A stretch of 64,000 nt of DNA from Myotis daubentonii. Its lineage: Eukaryota; Chordata; Mammalia; Chiroptera; Vespertilionidae. The notes under the pieces were generated by a model. That model made no database searches and had not been told where the DNA came from. It saw nothing but the letters and a program-made list of their open reading frames with translations. The DNA is taken from NCBI RefSeq assembly GCF_963259705.1, contig NC_081851.1:59914855-59978854 (forward strand), given 5' to 3'. The position numbers were made by a program, and so were the translations under genes. This document shows positions 13,395 through 24,740 of the stretch, one piece after another (position 1 is the first letter of the stretch; each line of letters begins with the position of its first letter).

Positions 13395-16300
13395 ATATAG
13401 ACATACTGGAACAATATACCTGGTGCTTAGAAAATGATCAAGAAATGTGTATGGAATGAATTATCCTAGTAATATAGATCTATATAAGTTCCCATATCTT
13501 ATATATCTGTATGTTTGTACAAAAGAGTGTTTATAGTGCACATTCCCATGCAAACACATGAGTGACAGAGAGAGGGCTCCTCTGAGGCTTGCCGAATAGG
13601 GCAGGAATTTTTTCCTTTACTGCCACAGAGGAGTTCAATTCAAAAACTCCTCTTAACCAACCCAAATAATGGCCTTTCCCAGCTGCAATGTTACATTGGG
13701 TCCAGTTCAAGTGCCAAAAGCTTAGCCCAGAGGAAGCCAAAACAATCACATCGTGATCGGTGAGAGTATTTTCCACCCAGCAGCCCTGGATGACACACTG
13801 TCTCGGGGACCTCCTAGAGCCTGGGAGTCCTCAGCTCTGCCAGGGACTGGACACCGAGCCTGCTGCTCCATCAATCTCAATGAGAGTTACATAATAAAGA
13901 CTTTCAGTCTCTGGAAGTACCCACTTCCCAGTCATAATTTATGACCAACAGGGCTTTCCCCCAGTATAATGCCATAAATATGTGCTCAAAATAATATACT
14001 AGTGTCCCAACCATCATCAGGTAGCTTTACGCTAGGCCCCGTCCATGTGTTTCCCAGGCTCTTGGAGGTGAACACTGGTTTCACAGTTGACTTTATTATG
14101 AGCCTGGGATATTTGATTCAAAGGATTTCAGAGTATAGAAGAGGTGAAGCAATGGTTACAAATCAAGAAAACATTCTCTTCTTGCATTACATTAAGGTAT
14201 TAGTTCAGTTTTCAAGGTACAAAATAGTCATCCCAAGGCAATCAATATATTTAGTGGAGAGATACATCCTTTAAGGAAGAAGCTAAAACTGTGTTTCATT
14301 TAGCAAATTGGACTAGCTCCTTTGAAGACATTAATGGGCAATGAAGTCCAGATACTCAAATTCATAGCTTAACGTCTTCCCTTCATGAAAGAATGCACCA
14401 TGAGGAGGGCTCTAATTCACAAGGCAGCCCAGTGATTCTGTGTGAGGGGAGTCAGGGGCCTGAGTTCTAGTCCAGCCACATTAACTTTTGTACCTTGGAC
14501 GAATCACTTACCCATTAGACCTTGGTTCCCTCATCTATAAAGTAATGGGTTTGAATAGATGTCCTTTGGGTCTCTCAGCTCAAAAATATTGTAGCTCTAA
14601 ATCTGTCTATCTCATAGCAACAGAGCCCAAACATGACTGAAACAAGGAAAACTCAGTGATCTCAGTACATACCACCCAGACAGCTGATGCTCAAATATGC
14701 TTCAACCAACCGCAGGAATAGTGATTGAAATGGTCTATATTTAAGATAAACATTAAAAAGTTAGAAACATTTGGGTGTTTCATTATCTTTAAATAAACCT
14801 TCTGTATGTTCTTTTTCGTGTGCTTGACATTTCTCGACTGTTGTTTCCTTTTTAGACGAAGGTTACTGCTGTGTGGTTTTAGTCCAATATTAGTTGCAAA
14901 CTTCACTAAATAATTTAGAAGCCTTCATAAATATTATTTCTGCCTCTACAATGTCATTAAAATTCATTTGGGAAACTATACCGCCTCAATAATAGAATTG
15001 CATCTTATGTTTTGGAACCATTTCCATGGCAACAATGACAGGTGCAAGTTCTGGAACATGTGTATGTTCCTTAAAAGGTTACTGCCATATCACTGTGAAG
15101 GTAAATTGTATTGCAAATAACATCTAAGTGCCTACTGTGTTCCTCTTAGGGAGAGACCAGCTTCTGTCTATATTGACATACATTAATTTCCTCCAGAATA
15201 AAAAACAATTTATAAAAACTTATTCATAAAAGGGAATCTTGGAACAATACTTGAGTTATTTTTATAGACTAGAAACTCATGCTTAACTTCATAGAATATA
15301 CAGACTTAAAGAATTTAGAAGATTTACAGCATAGCTCTAACGTGGAGGATAAGCCAGTAAGAAATAGAAGAGAAAGTTGGATGGTAACAACGTTATTAGG
15401 ACTGCTTTAAGAAAGGCCATTCAATTTGAGCATATGGATTAACTCTCCATTTTTCAGTCCTAATCTCTTAATCTCCAATTTCTTTGCATAGATAGATGCA
15501 GTCTAAATGGCACATCACCCTGAAAAAAAGTTGGAGACCAAAAACTGGTACCATGTTCACATGCACCCGCTCTCTTCAAATAACATCTGTCTGTAATCAG
15601 AGCAACTGTGTGGCAACTGAAAGAGGACACACCTGCCTCTATGCTTCTGAGCTCCTCTGCCCTCCATGAATACATTCCAAGGACCTACGCGCCCAAATGG
15701 AGTTGAGGGTTCAAGGAAAGCAGAGTGCAAATAGCTTTCCAGGTCATGTCCGAGCTTTCCTCGGGGTTTCTGCTTCCACAAACCCATAACTAGTTTCTGA
15801 CCCTTTGTCTACCTTGACTTTAATCATCTACCACCCGTCTCAAGCCCTTTTTTAGTCTTTGTCCCTGACCCATTGCCTGCTAACACCCTCCTGGCCTGCT
15901 CTGTCTTAAGACACAACCTTATTTTGTTAGATTCTTTATCTCAGGAACTTCATTTTGTGCCTGTTCATCCCCTTCGGTATCTAGTCCAGCGCCTCCCACA
16001 GGCCAGAGTCCAGGACAGCCAGACCTGGCTCCAGTGTCCCTGCGCTGGGCCAGATTCACATTCAGACAGAAATGCTGGACAAAGAAAATAGGTCCCCAAA
16101 GTAAATTGCTCTCACAGCTGGCGCTGAAGGTGGATGCTATTGATGTAGGTGTTGCTGGCTCTCGAAGAGAAATGCACACACCCTACAGCAGCTGAACCTG
16201 AAGGGTTTGTCTTCCAAAGGAGATGTATGTGGAAGAGATGACAGAACATAATTGCCTGAAGCTCAGGGGAGGAGATCAGTGTAAGGAGCTGTGCAGAAGA

Positions 16301-16590
16301 ATTAGAGAGAATAGTGAGGGCACCAGATTCACAACAGGTAGGAAAGCCCATGGGAAGTAAGTCCTGGAAGAAAAGGATGAGTAGTTTGACCTTGAATCAA
16401 GGAAAAAAAGATGGGGTAAAAATAAAGGACTAGACAGCCATTTCAAAAGAGACGGCCATCGTTTCACCTTTGAAGATAAAATGGGAAGATTTGGAAACTT
16501 GAGCAACCATAAAGATCTATAGATGCATATCAGGCATACCCCCCAAATTAGATGTTAATGCTAAAAGAATAATGAATATTTTCCATTTCA
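13392..16590. other. Unique intronic sequence
   Basis: About 3.2 kb with one MIR (14440-14580, + orientation) and otherwise unique sequence. Short overlapping ORFs on both strands at 15460-16506 show no domain. Confidence 0.5.
14440..14580 (+). repeat. MIR SINE
   Basis: GGGGCCTGAGTTCTAGTCC...TACCTTGGACGAATCACTTACC...CCTCATCTATAAAGTAATGGG follows the sense MIR consensus. Confidence 0.7.
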
Positions 16591-17029
16591 TATATATATA
16601 TACTAGGGGCCCGGTGCACGAAATTCGTGCACTGGGTGTGTGTGTGGGGGGGGGGGAGTGTCCCTCAGCCCAGCCTGCCCCCTCTCACATACTGGGAGCC
16701 CTCAGGCGTTGACCCCCATCACCCTCCAATCGCAGGATTGGCCCCTTGCCCAGGCCTGACGCCTCTGGCCTAGGCGTCCGGCCCGGGCAGCGGGAACCTG
16801 CAGTGGCAGTGGGGGGGCGCCGCAATTGCGCAGGCTCCGCCCCTGCCCCTGCAGGATGCCTCTGACTGCAGCGGCCCCGCGATCGTGGGCTCCGCTTTAG
16901 GCCCAGGCAAGGGACCCCTAGCTCCCGGGACTGCCAGCTTCGACCGTGCCCAGCTCCCATCGCTGGCTCCACCCCTACTTCCTGCTATCACTGGCCAGGG
17001 CGGAAAAGGCACCTGATTCTCCAATCATG

Positions 17030-17083
17030 GCTGGGGGGCAGGGCAAAGGCGGCCCCGGGGCCGCCTTTGCCCTGTCCCCCAGC
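17030..17083. repeat. 54-bp near-perfect palindrome in Helitron
   Basis: 27-bp arms meet without spacer at 17056/17057. The inner 18 bp (CAGGGCAAAGGCGGCCCC) match perfectly; the outer 9 bp have a single G/A mismatch. The sequence is very GC-rich, so it should form a stable hairpin. Confidence 0.95.
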
Positions 17084-17196
17084 TCTTAGCTCCCTGCGCT
17101 GGGTTTCTGATCACTGTCAGTGGCAGGGGGCTTCTTCCTGCTTTCCCTTTCGCCTCCCTGCATTGTGCCTACATATGCAAATTAACCGCCATCTTG

Positions 17197-17430
17197 TTGT
17201 CAGTTAACTGCCAATCTTAGTTGTCAGTTAACTGCCAATCTTAGTTGTCAGTTAACTGCCAATCTTAGTTGTCAGTTAACTGCCAATCTTAGTTGTCAGT
17301 TAACTGCCAATCTTAGTTGTCAGTTAACTGCCAATCTTAGTTGGCAGTTAACTGCCAATCTTAGTTGGCAGTTAACTGCCAATCTTAGTTGGCAGTTAAC
17401 TGCCAATCTTAGTTGGCAGTTAATTTGCAT
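17197..17430. repeat. 24-bp palindromic minisatellite
   Basis: Nine full copies and a partial tenth at exact 24-bp spacing (17197, 17221, ... 17413). Copies 1-6 begin TTGTCAG; copies 7-9 begin TTGGCAG, which makes TTGGCAGTTAACTGCCAA a perfect 18-bp palindrome. Lies inside the Helitron near its 5' end. Confidence 0.97.
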
Positions 17431-17500
17431 ATAGCCCTGATTAGCCAATGAAAAGGGTATCGCCGTATGCCAATTACCATTTTTCTCTTTTATTAGTGTT

Positions 17501-17504
<4 letters not shown>

Positions 17505-17553
<49 letters not shown>
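17505..17553. repeat. (TA)n microsatellite at Helitron edge
   Basis: About 49 bp of TA immediately right of the Helitron; a shorter TA run (16590-16602) lies on its left. Confidence 0.97.
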
Positions 17554-17558
<5 letters not shown>

Positions 17559-17814
17559 TCTTCAAAATTTAACTCCATTTGTGCTCTCTATTTTTAACAC
17601 CACCTTTTTCAGTTCAGAAAAAAAAAATGTGCCAAGAACCAGTACTGCTGTTTCATAAGTGGCATTTGCTACTCTTCTGGAAACCTGGAATATTCCTTAT
17701 CATGTGTCCTAAGACAAAGCAGGTCAGAGGGATTGTAGCAAGCAGCATCTGGTCCAGTTCAAACAGACAAGGCTTGAGAGAGGGGGCAGATCACTCAAGG
17801 TCTAGCTTGAGTTC

Positions 17815-19045
17815 CACCATCCCTCTCTTGGTTTGGTGATATAGTCTGTGCATTTGACTGCTTGCACATCAAAACAGGTTTGTTTTCTTTTTTTAATGTG
17901 TTTTTTTCTTTATTGATTAAGGTATTACATATGTGTTCTTATCCCCCCCATTGCCCCCCAACCCCTTACTCATGCCCTCACCCCCCTGGTGTCTGTGTCC
18001 ATTGGTTAGGCTTATATGCATGCATACAAGTCCTTTGGTTGATCTCTCCCCCTTACCCTCACCCTCCCTACCTTCCCTATGAGGTTTTACGGTCTGATCG
18101 ATGCTTCTCTTTGGATCTGTTTTTGTTCATCAGTTAATGTTGTTCATTATATTCCACAAATGAGTGAGATCATGTGATATTTATCTTTCTCTGACTGGCT
18201 TATTTTGCTTAATATAATGCTCTCCAGTTCTTTCCATGCTGTTGCAAATGGTAAGAATTCCTTTTTTTTTTTTTTTACCACAGCATAGTATTCCATTGTG
18301 TAGACGTACCACAGTTTTTAATCCACTCATCTGCTAATGGGCACTTAGGCTATTTTCAAATCTTAGCTATCATAAATTGTGCTGTTGTGAACATAGGGGT
18401 GTATATATCCTTTCTGATTGGTGTTTATAGTTTCTTGGGGTATATTCCCAGGAGTGGGATTACTGGGTCAAATGGGAGTTCCATTTTTAGCTTTTTGAGG
18501 AAACTCCATACTGTTCTCCACAATGGCTGCACCAGTTTGCATTCCCACCAGCAGTGCACGAGTGTTCCTTTTTCTCCTCATCCTCGCCAGCACTTGTCGT
18601 TTGTTGATTTGTTGATGATAGCCATTCTGACAGGTGTGAGATGGTACCACATTGTTGTTTTGATTTGAATCTCTCAGATGATTACTGACTTTGAGCATGT
18701 TTTCATATGTCTCTTGACCTTCCTTATGTCCTCTTTTGAAAAGTGTCTATTTAGGTCCATTGCCCATTTTTTTTATTGGGTTTATCTTCCTTTTGTTAAG
18801 ATGTATGAGTTCCCTGTAAATGTTGAAGATTAAACTCTTATCAGTGATAACATTGGCAAATATGTTCTCCCATGCAGTGGGCTTTCTTGTTGTTTTGTTG
18901 ATGGTTTCTTTTGTTGTACGTGTTTGTTTTCTTTGGCTTCTGGTCATACTCACCACTTGCACTTCCCACATAAATGGCAGCAGACTCCTGCATGTGGAAA
19001 AACCCCTCCCATGTGAGGTAAGCTTTCCAAAAAGACAAAGAGGTC
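17815..19045. repeat. Unassigned dispersed repeat, copy 1, split by L1
   Basis: The left part (about 17815-17877: GGTGATATAGTCTGTGCATTTGAC...CATCAAAACA) and right part (about 18935-19045: ATGGCAGCAGACTCCTGCATGTG...) align with 21213-21356. The L1 at 17891-18921 lies between them. Possibly an LTR or ERV fragment; family not identified. Confidence 0.5.
17891..18921 (-). mobile_element. 5'-truncated LINE-1
   Basis: T-rich left edge (antisense poly-A tail) followed by the antisense L1 3' UTR and the end of ORF2. The minus-strand translation around 18468-18698 includes fragments like L1 ORF2 C-terminal sequence ([11 protein letters not shown]...KRQVLARM), without a continuous full-length frame. 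Exact 13-bp duplications GTTTGTTTTCTTT flank it (17878-17890 and 18922-18934). Confidence 0.9.
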
Positions 19046-20314
19046 TTCTAAATGGAGAGCAAACAGCCATCCTTTTCATTTGCTTATGAAAGTATATTTA
19101 GTTCTTGTTCTTGTAGGCTATAAAGTAAATATGGTAAAGAGCTGAACTTGACTTACATAAAAATTTGCATTAAATTTTACATTAAATATCAATATAGGAT
19201 CATTCGTTGTAAGCAGCATTCAATTAATTAGCATTTTAAAGGAAAATGGAACAACATGTAGACATTTCCCATTCATTGAACCTATTATATACAGCCTTTT
19301 AGCAATCAAGTGAAAGGTGAGATGGAAAGTTATAATTGCCTCACTTGTTGAACCAAGGTTGTAAAAGAGAGCCAATCTTTATATTGTTTTACGTGTGGAT
19401 CTAAATAGTGCTTCTCATTTGACCTGAAATCTAATGCCTGCGCTCCTAGGATGAAAGCCGTCCTCTGGAATGAGAATTAATGGAGTCAGGATGAGGCAAT
19501 GAGGGCCAGAGCATTCTCTAAGAAGTGGGAAAGGCACAAAGTCCTAACAGCGAGAAGGCAGATATTTTCTGGCTATGTTTGGAGCTGAGGACTTGTACAT
19601 AGAAGAACAGGGGCGACAAGGCAAATCCAGTAAAAGCTAGAAGAATGCACAGTGTGTCTGGACTGGCTAGGGCTCACCATCAGCCAGTATCCTTCTCATA
19701 ATTATAATGGTTTGCCTTTGAGTCTGGACTCCAGGAATCACAAATCAGCTCATCTTCTAGGTCTAAGAGTTTTGGTTTAGTTGATCTCTAAGATCTTTCA
19801 CAGATCAATAGTAACAACACAAAAGTTGTTACTGGTTAGTTCCTGTCCATCAAATAAGACAGAAACTAACCTAGCTCTTGGGACCAATGTTATCATCATT
19901 AGTAACTAGACTCTCTTAGATGTATATGTTTTATAGGTTCAACCTACATACTTTTTCCTAATACTTGCTTTTACACATGAGTAACTGCTCCTTAAAGAAC
20001 CAAATACAGGGTACGATGGGGCAAAAGATAATGTGTGTGACACACAACACAAGTGTTACCAGGCTGTTTCCAGAGCATTTTTAGAAAAGTGTAGTCATGG
20101 GGTTGTGCTCAGAGGACCATAGTGAATCCTTCCATGAAAGGATACGGAGATGAGGCCCAGGAACCATGGCAGTTCAGTGCTGTGGAAATAGGGAGAGCTA
20201 CAAGTACTGTTTGAGACATTTGTCAGTAATCTTGCAAATAACAACTCTTGATTGACCAAATGGATGAAGTTTTGCAGCTTCGTAGAAAACACAAAAGAGA
20301 GATTAATGCAAGGA
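19046..20314. other. Unique intronic sequence
   Basis: AT-rich unique sequence with no gene or repeat recognised. Confidence 0.5.
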
Positions 20315-20327
20315 CAAGATCTATCAG

Positions 20328-20548
20328 GTTTTTTAAAAAAATGTATTTTTGTTGATTTCAGAGAGGAAGGGAGAGGGACAGAGAGGTAGAAGCATCAATG
20401 ATGAGATAGAATCATTGATCGGCTGCCTCCTGCATGCCTCCTACTGGAGATTGAGCCCACAACCTGGGCATGTGCCCTTGACCAGGATCAAACCTCAACC
20501 TCCTGGTTCATAGTTCAACACTCAACCACTGAACCACACCAAGTCGGG
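20328..20548 (-). mobile_element. VES SINE
   Basis: Reverse-complement VES flanked by a perfect 13-bp duplication CAAGATCTATCAG (20315-20327 and 20549-20561). Internal GAGAGGAAGGGAGAGGGACAG and GCTGCCTCCTGCATGCC are diagnostic. Confidence 0.95.
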
Positions 20549-20561
20549 CAAGATCTATCAG

Positions 20562-22353
20562 TTTTGAAAAGAATTTAGGGGTTTCTCTGATAATTGATTT
20601 TTTTAAGTGTTTTCTCTGTCTAAGTAGTTCCAAGTTATGTGATTTGTGTTCTTAAATACAAATAACTTAATTTATGGGAAAATATATTTCTCTTTAAGTG
20701 GCATTCTTATTTTTTATTCTTTCTAATTATAATTATGAAAAATGTACTCATGCAACGTATTGGGGTCAGAGGCCATTAGCTATCTCTAATTGGCACCTTT
20801 CCTTCTCAAGTTTTATGCCTGTTAACTGCACATGGAACAAATTCAGTGTATACGTGAACAGCAGCCAGGTAAACAGCTTGTTGGAACATAGTCAAAATGA
20901 AAGGTAGCAATTAGTTCTGCTTTATGGTTATGGTTATTAGATTATGCATAAAATAAATACAATGGATTAGCATGTGAACATTTTAGCATGTGATCATTAT
21001 GAAATTAATTATGACTGGCACCGACTAGCCTTTCAAATAATGATGGCTTAAATGCATGAAAAGAACAGTTGCTTCCCCTTCCTTATGGTTAATAAAAAGG
21101 AAGCAATTTAGCAAGATATAATATTTGCAAGAAGAGCTGAAAAGTAAGCACCTTCCACACAATCAAGCTATTTCGCAAATAAGATCTGTAACCATAGGTG
21201 TGACCTGATTCAACCCCTCCCCCATGGCTCGGTGATACAGTCTGAGCATTTGACACCTGTGCATCAAAACACCTTTGTGCTAGCCACACATTTCTGCTTT
21301 CCACAGAGATGGTAGCAGAGTCCCATATGTGAAGAGCTCCCTGCCACCCAAACCTTTAATGGAAGACTAGAGTATGGCAGTAATGAAGTTGGCCCACAAT
21401 AGAGACCTAGGGGTCTTGTCATTAAGTGAAGTTCAGTGATGCCAACCCACTACTGCCTATGCCAGGCCACACAGCAGGCCCTCTGACACCCAGGGTTGAG
21501 GGCTGCAGCCGGTCGCCGCTGCTGTCCAGTTCCCCAGCTTTGTTTCCCAGGCAGCGGCAGCGTCATGCCAACGTAGACAGCAGAATTTTCTGCAGCCTTT
21601 GCCACATCATCGTGCATCCCTCAGAGCTAAAGCGAACTCCATCTTGCTGCTTTATGCACGTGAATTCTCCGGCAAGCATGTTTGGATCTTGTTTGGTATG
21701 TATGTGGTCTGTACACAGGGGTAGTTTAAGCCGATATCTACTGCAGGAAGGAACATGACGTTATGCATATGTTGCCAAAGCGTTACACTAAGATTACATG
21801 AAGAATGACTAACTTAGGTAAGTTCTGTGTTTCATGGCAGGGAACCAGGCTTTGTCAACAGCTTTATTTAGTAAGGCCAGTGATCAAGGCAGATTGTGGC
21901 GGTATTGTTTAATTAAACGATTACATTTGGAAAGAGAAAAGTAATTTTAAGCACACATTACAAATATGCTCATTACGTTTCCTCTTGGGGGTATCCATTC
22001 ACCAGCATGATCTGAACTCTGTGTATATAAAATGTGTGTGATACCATTTCTAGACTCTAAGCCCTTTGACAGCAGAAAGCAGCTCATTGTTCTCTGAGTT
22101 TCCTAAGACACAGGAACAAACTGAGTCTAGAAGAACACAGCTACCTCCATGGTCACCGTACTCAGCACCGCTCTGGCATCATGCAGAGAGCCTGGTGCTG
22201 GGGTAGGCAGTCAAAGACAAAAGACACAAACCCTAATTCCAAAAACCTCCTCAAGGAGATAAGTTAATGGTTATTTACTATCAAGGTATGATTAGGGTGT
22301 AAGAAAGGAAACAAACACTCTTGTGAGATCACAGAATATGGTATTCACACAAC
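20562..22353. other. Unique intronic sequence
   Basis: Contains the second copy of the unassigned repeat (21213-21356). The 110-codon frame at 21426-21758 has no recognisable domain. Confidence 0.45.
21213..21356. repeat. Unassigned dispersed repeat, copy 2
   Basis: GGTGATACAGTCTGAGCATTTGAC...GCATCAAAACA and GATGGTAGCAGAGTCCCATATGTG match the two halves of the repeat at 17815-19045 by eye, at clearly reduced identity, but uninterrupted. Confidence 0.5.
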
Positions 22354-22361
22354 CCCTAACA

Positions 22362-22573
22362 CGGCGGTTCTCAACCTGTGGGTCGTGACCCCTTTGGCGG
22401 TTGAACGACCCTTTCACAGGGGTCGCCTAAGACCATCCTGCATATCAGATATTTACATTACGATTCATAACAGTAGCAACATTACAGTTATGAAGTAGCA
22501 ACGAAAATAATTTTATGGTTGGGTCACAACATGAGGAACTGTATTTAAAGGGCCAGAAGGTTGAGAACCACTG
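22362..22573 (+). mobile_element. SPIN-like non-autonomous hAT element
   Basis: Begins CGGCGGTTCTCAACCTGTGG and ends GGTTGAGAACCACTG, giving hAT-type terminal inverted repeats. The interior (GGGTCGCCTAAGACCATC; TGCATATCAGATATTTACA) matches the SPIN/URR1 group. Imperfect 8-bp flanks CCCTAACA / CTCTAGCA. Confidence 0.88.
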
Positions 22574-22581
22574 CTCTAGCA

Positions 22582-23448
22582 GCAGTTGGTGAGAAGGAAA
22601 ATGTTAGGGAAGATATCCTATTATTTTTAGGGTCCCTGTTTTCTATGGCTAATAGTTTGGCTGTGGAGACTGTATGTGGTGACACCCATAAAACCAGATC
22701 CCATAAAGAAGTGTAAACTTAAATGTTGCATTAAAAGGCACAAGCTCCTTGTTAAATATTAAGAGTTCAAGGGAAATATTAAGAGTTCTGAGCTTGGACA
22801 CCCAATCAGATCACTGAGAAAGGAGAGAAAGAGGATCTCAAAGTATAGCTATCCACCACCCTACTTAAACCTCAATAGTGAGCCCCAAGCAATGCCCTGT
22901 AGTTAAACTTTCTCTTATCATTTTCTAGCTCTTTGTTTTTCAAGAGAGCTACTTTGATACAGAACTGTGCTCGGTTTGTTTTGACCATGTTTTATTACAT
23001 TAGCAATTTTTCTATGAACTAATTTTAGGATTATGCCAAGTAAAGTCCTCCAAGTAAGCATTCGGATCACTCATTAGCAGTTGGATGCCTTCATCTGCTA
23101 CTCTTACGAACATTCAAGTGTGGACATGTTAGTCAAGGATGCTTCCACTTCATCTCAGAATGAAACAAAATGCAACGCAGTCTAATCCCCACACTGTTGC
23201 TCCTCCTCTGCCCCCACTGGAGGAGGCTATGGTAGAATCCAGGCTCTTTCCAGAATCCTAAGTGTCGATAGCTAACTTGTCTGTGGAGGAAAGATCCAGA
23301 GGCAAGGTCTCTATTCAGAAACCAGATTATTCTCAAGTGCCCTGCCATTCTAGGCCTTCCCTGTGCCGAGCAGCTGTGTGGTTCCTGCATGCAGCCTAAT
23401 TCCCTAAGCCTCCATTTCAATTTCTTAGAGATGGCAAAGCTGACCCTT
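22582..23448. other. Unique intronic sequence
   Basis: No repeat recognised. The minus-strand 107-codon frame at 23133-23456 is not supported as a gene. Confidence 0.45.
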
Positions 23449-23465
23449 AAAATCACAGAGGTTTA

Positions 23466-23605
23466 GCCTTGACCGGGTGGCTCAGTTGGTTGGAGCATTG
23501 TCCTGTACACCACAAGGTTGTAGGTTCAATTCCCAGTTAGGGCACAAACCTAGGTTGTGGGTTCCAACCCTGGTTTGGGCGTGTACAGAAGTGATGATAA
23601 AAAAG
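23466..23605 (+). mobile_element. Short or older VES-related SINE
   Basis: TTGACCGGGTGGCTCAGTTGG, then GGTTGTAGGTTCAATTCCC (B box) and GTTGTGGGTTCC, ending at a short A-rich tail. Lacks the usual 3' pyrimidine block. Flanks AAAATCACAGAGGTTT / AAAATCACAGAAATTT (near 23449 and 23606) look like a target duplication. Confidence 0.85.
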
Positions 23606-24554
23606 AAAATCACAGAAATTTGCATACAGGAAAAAGACAAGGTATACAATGCTTCCCTACCTCCATCCTCTCTTGAGCTTGGAGCATTAATATCATTACA
23701 GAAGAGTTGAATAGACTCAGCAAGGTTAAGTTTGAATAATTTTGTTGCAAGACTAGAATCAGCCCAATATGCCATTCCTTGTCCTGCCCATCACCCAGCA
23801 GGCTCCACTGTGCTGATAAAGTAATTGTCATATCAAGGCCTGACTTCTAGAGGGAAAACAATAAAACTAACTGTCATCCGATGTACTTTAAAACAAGCAA
23901 GTAGCCAGAATAATGGGAAGTGAAGCTGACTTGTGAATTCATCATAAACCTGCATGGAAAAGAGAGTCTTGCTTATCGTCTTATTTACTTGTTTGCTAAG
24001 CTAGGGGAGCTGAGCAATTATGTAAAAGCATCAGGATTGTCTGCAGAGTGAAGTATAAATAGAGCAACTCTAACACTGGAGCTCACCATTCAAGTGCTAA
24101 ACGTACTTGTCTCAGTCTAGCAACTCATAGAATGACACCAGATGAATCTGTTTATCCAAGTGAGGCCTAGGTAAAGGGTAATGCTCAGGGGTGGCATCAC
24201 CAAGAGGCATCTCAGGGAGGGGCTTTCACCTCCCCTCCCCAGTCTCCATCAGCCACCCCAACCACCACCAAAACACCACAAAGAAAAATAAAGGCGAATG
24301 CAGCTTTGAGATAAATCCCTGACCTGATTCTCACATTGAGCCCCTTAAACAGGAATTATGTATCTTCCATTGGGTATAAGAGATTCTGCATGATTTAGTA
24401 TCATCCTTGAATCTATCCCACCTCCAGTCCCTTTTCCCCAGTCACCACATTCTTTTGTTTAGAGAGAAGGGGAACGAAGAGAGGAATGGGACAAATGTCA
24501 TTGTCTGGCCAGGAGAAAATTGGCAGTAGCCATAAACATGGCAGAAAGAACTAC

Positions 24555-24740
24555 TACTTTTTGAGCACTACTTTGTGCCAGGCACTATTTTAACATATGT
24601 ATTCTCATTTAATATTCAGATGCAATTTGACATAGTATCTATCATTCCCACAACACAAATGAGGAAACTGAGACTTAGCAAGGTGGCATGCCCATAGTCA
24701 CACAACTACCCAGAATCAAAACCAGTGCAATGCGAATTGC
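24555..24740 (-). repeat. MIR SINE
   Basis: TTTGAGCACTACTTTGTGCCAG...AAATGAGGAAACTGAGACTTAGC...GTCACACAACTACC is a well preserved antisense MIR. Confidence 0.85.

Larger units (their letters stand above)
16603..17504 (-). mobile_element. Non-autonomous Helitron (HeliBat type), GC-rich
   Basis: The left edge is CTAGGGGCCCGG followed by the hairpin GTGCACGAAATTCGTGCAC, the reverse complement of a Helitron 3' terminus. The right edge has ATTTGCATAT...TTTTATTAGTGTTGAGA, the reverse complement of the HeliBat 5' end (TC...AATAAAAG...ATGCAAAT). About 0.9 kb and markedly GC-rich in the middle, unlike the surrounding intron. It contains a 54-bp palindrome and a 24-bp minisatellite and lacks any Rep/helicase coding sequence. 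It sits inside a TA run, with TA sequence on both sides, as expected for A/T insertion. Confidence 0.9.

Noticed and set aside
16685..17024. GC-rich region with overlapping frames, possible CpG-island promoter
   Set aside because: It lies within the Helitron at 16603-17504; the GC content is explained by the element. No initiator or exon follows.
18468..19079. Minus-strand frames with L1-like peptides
   Set aside because: They belong to the C-terminal part of ORF2 in a 5'-truncated L1, not a host gene.
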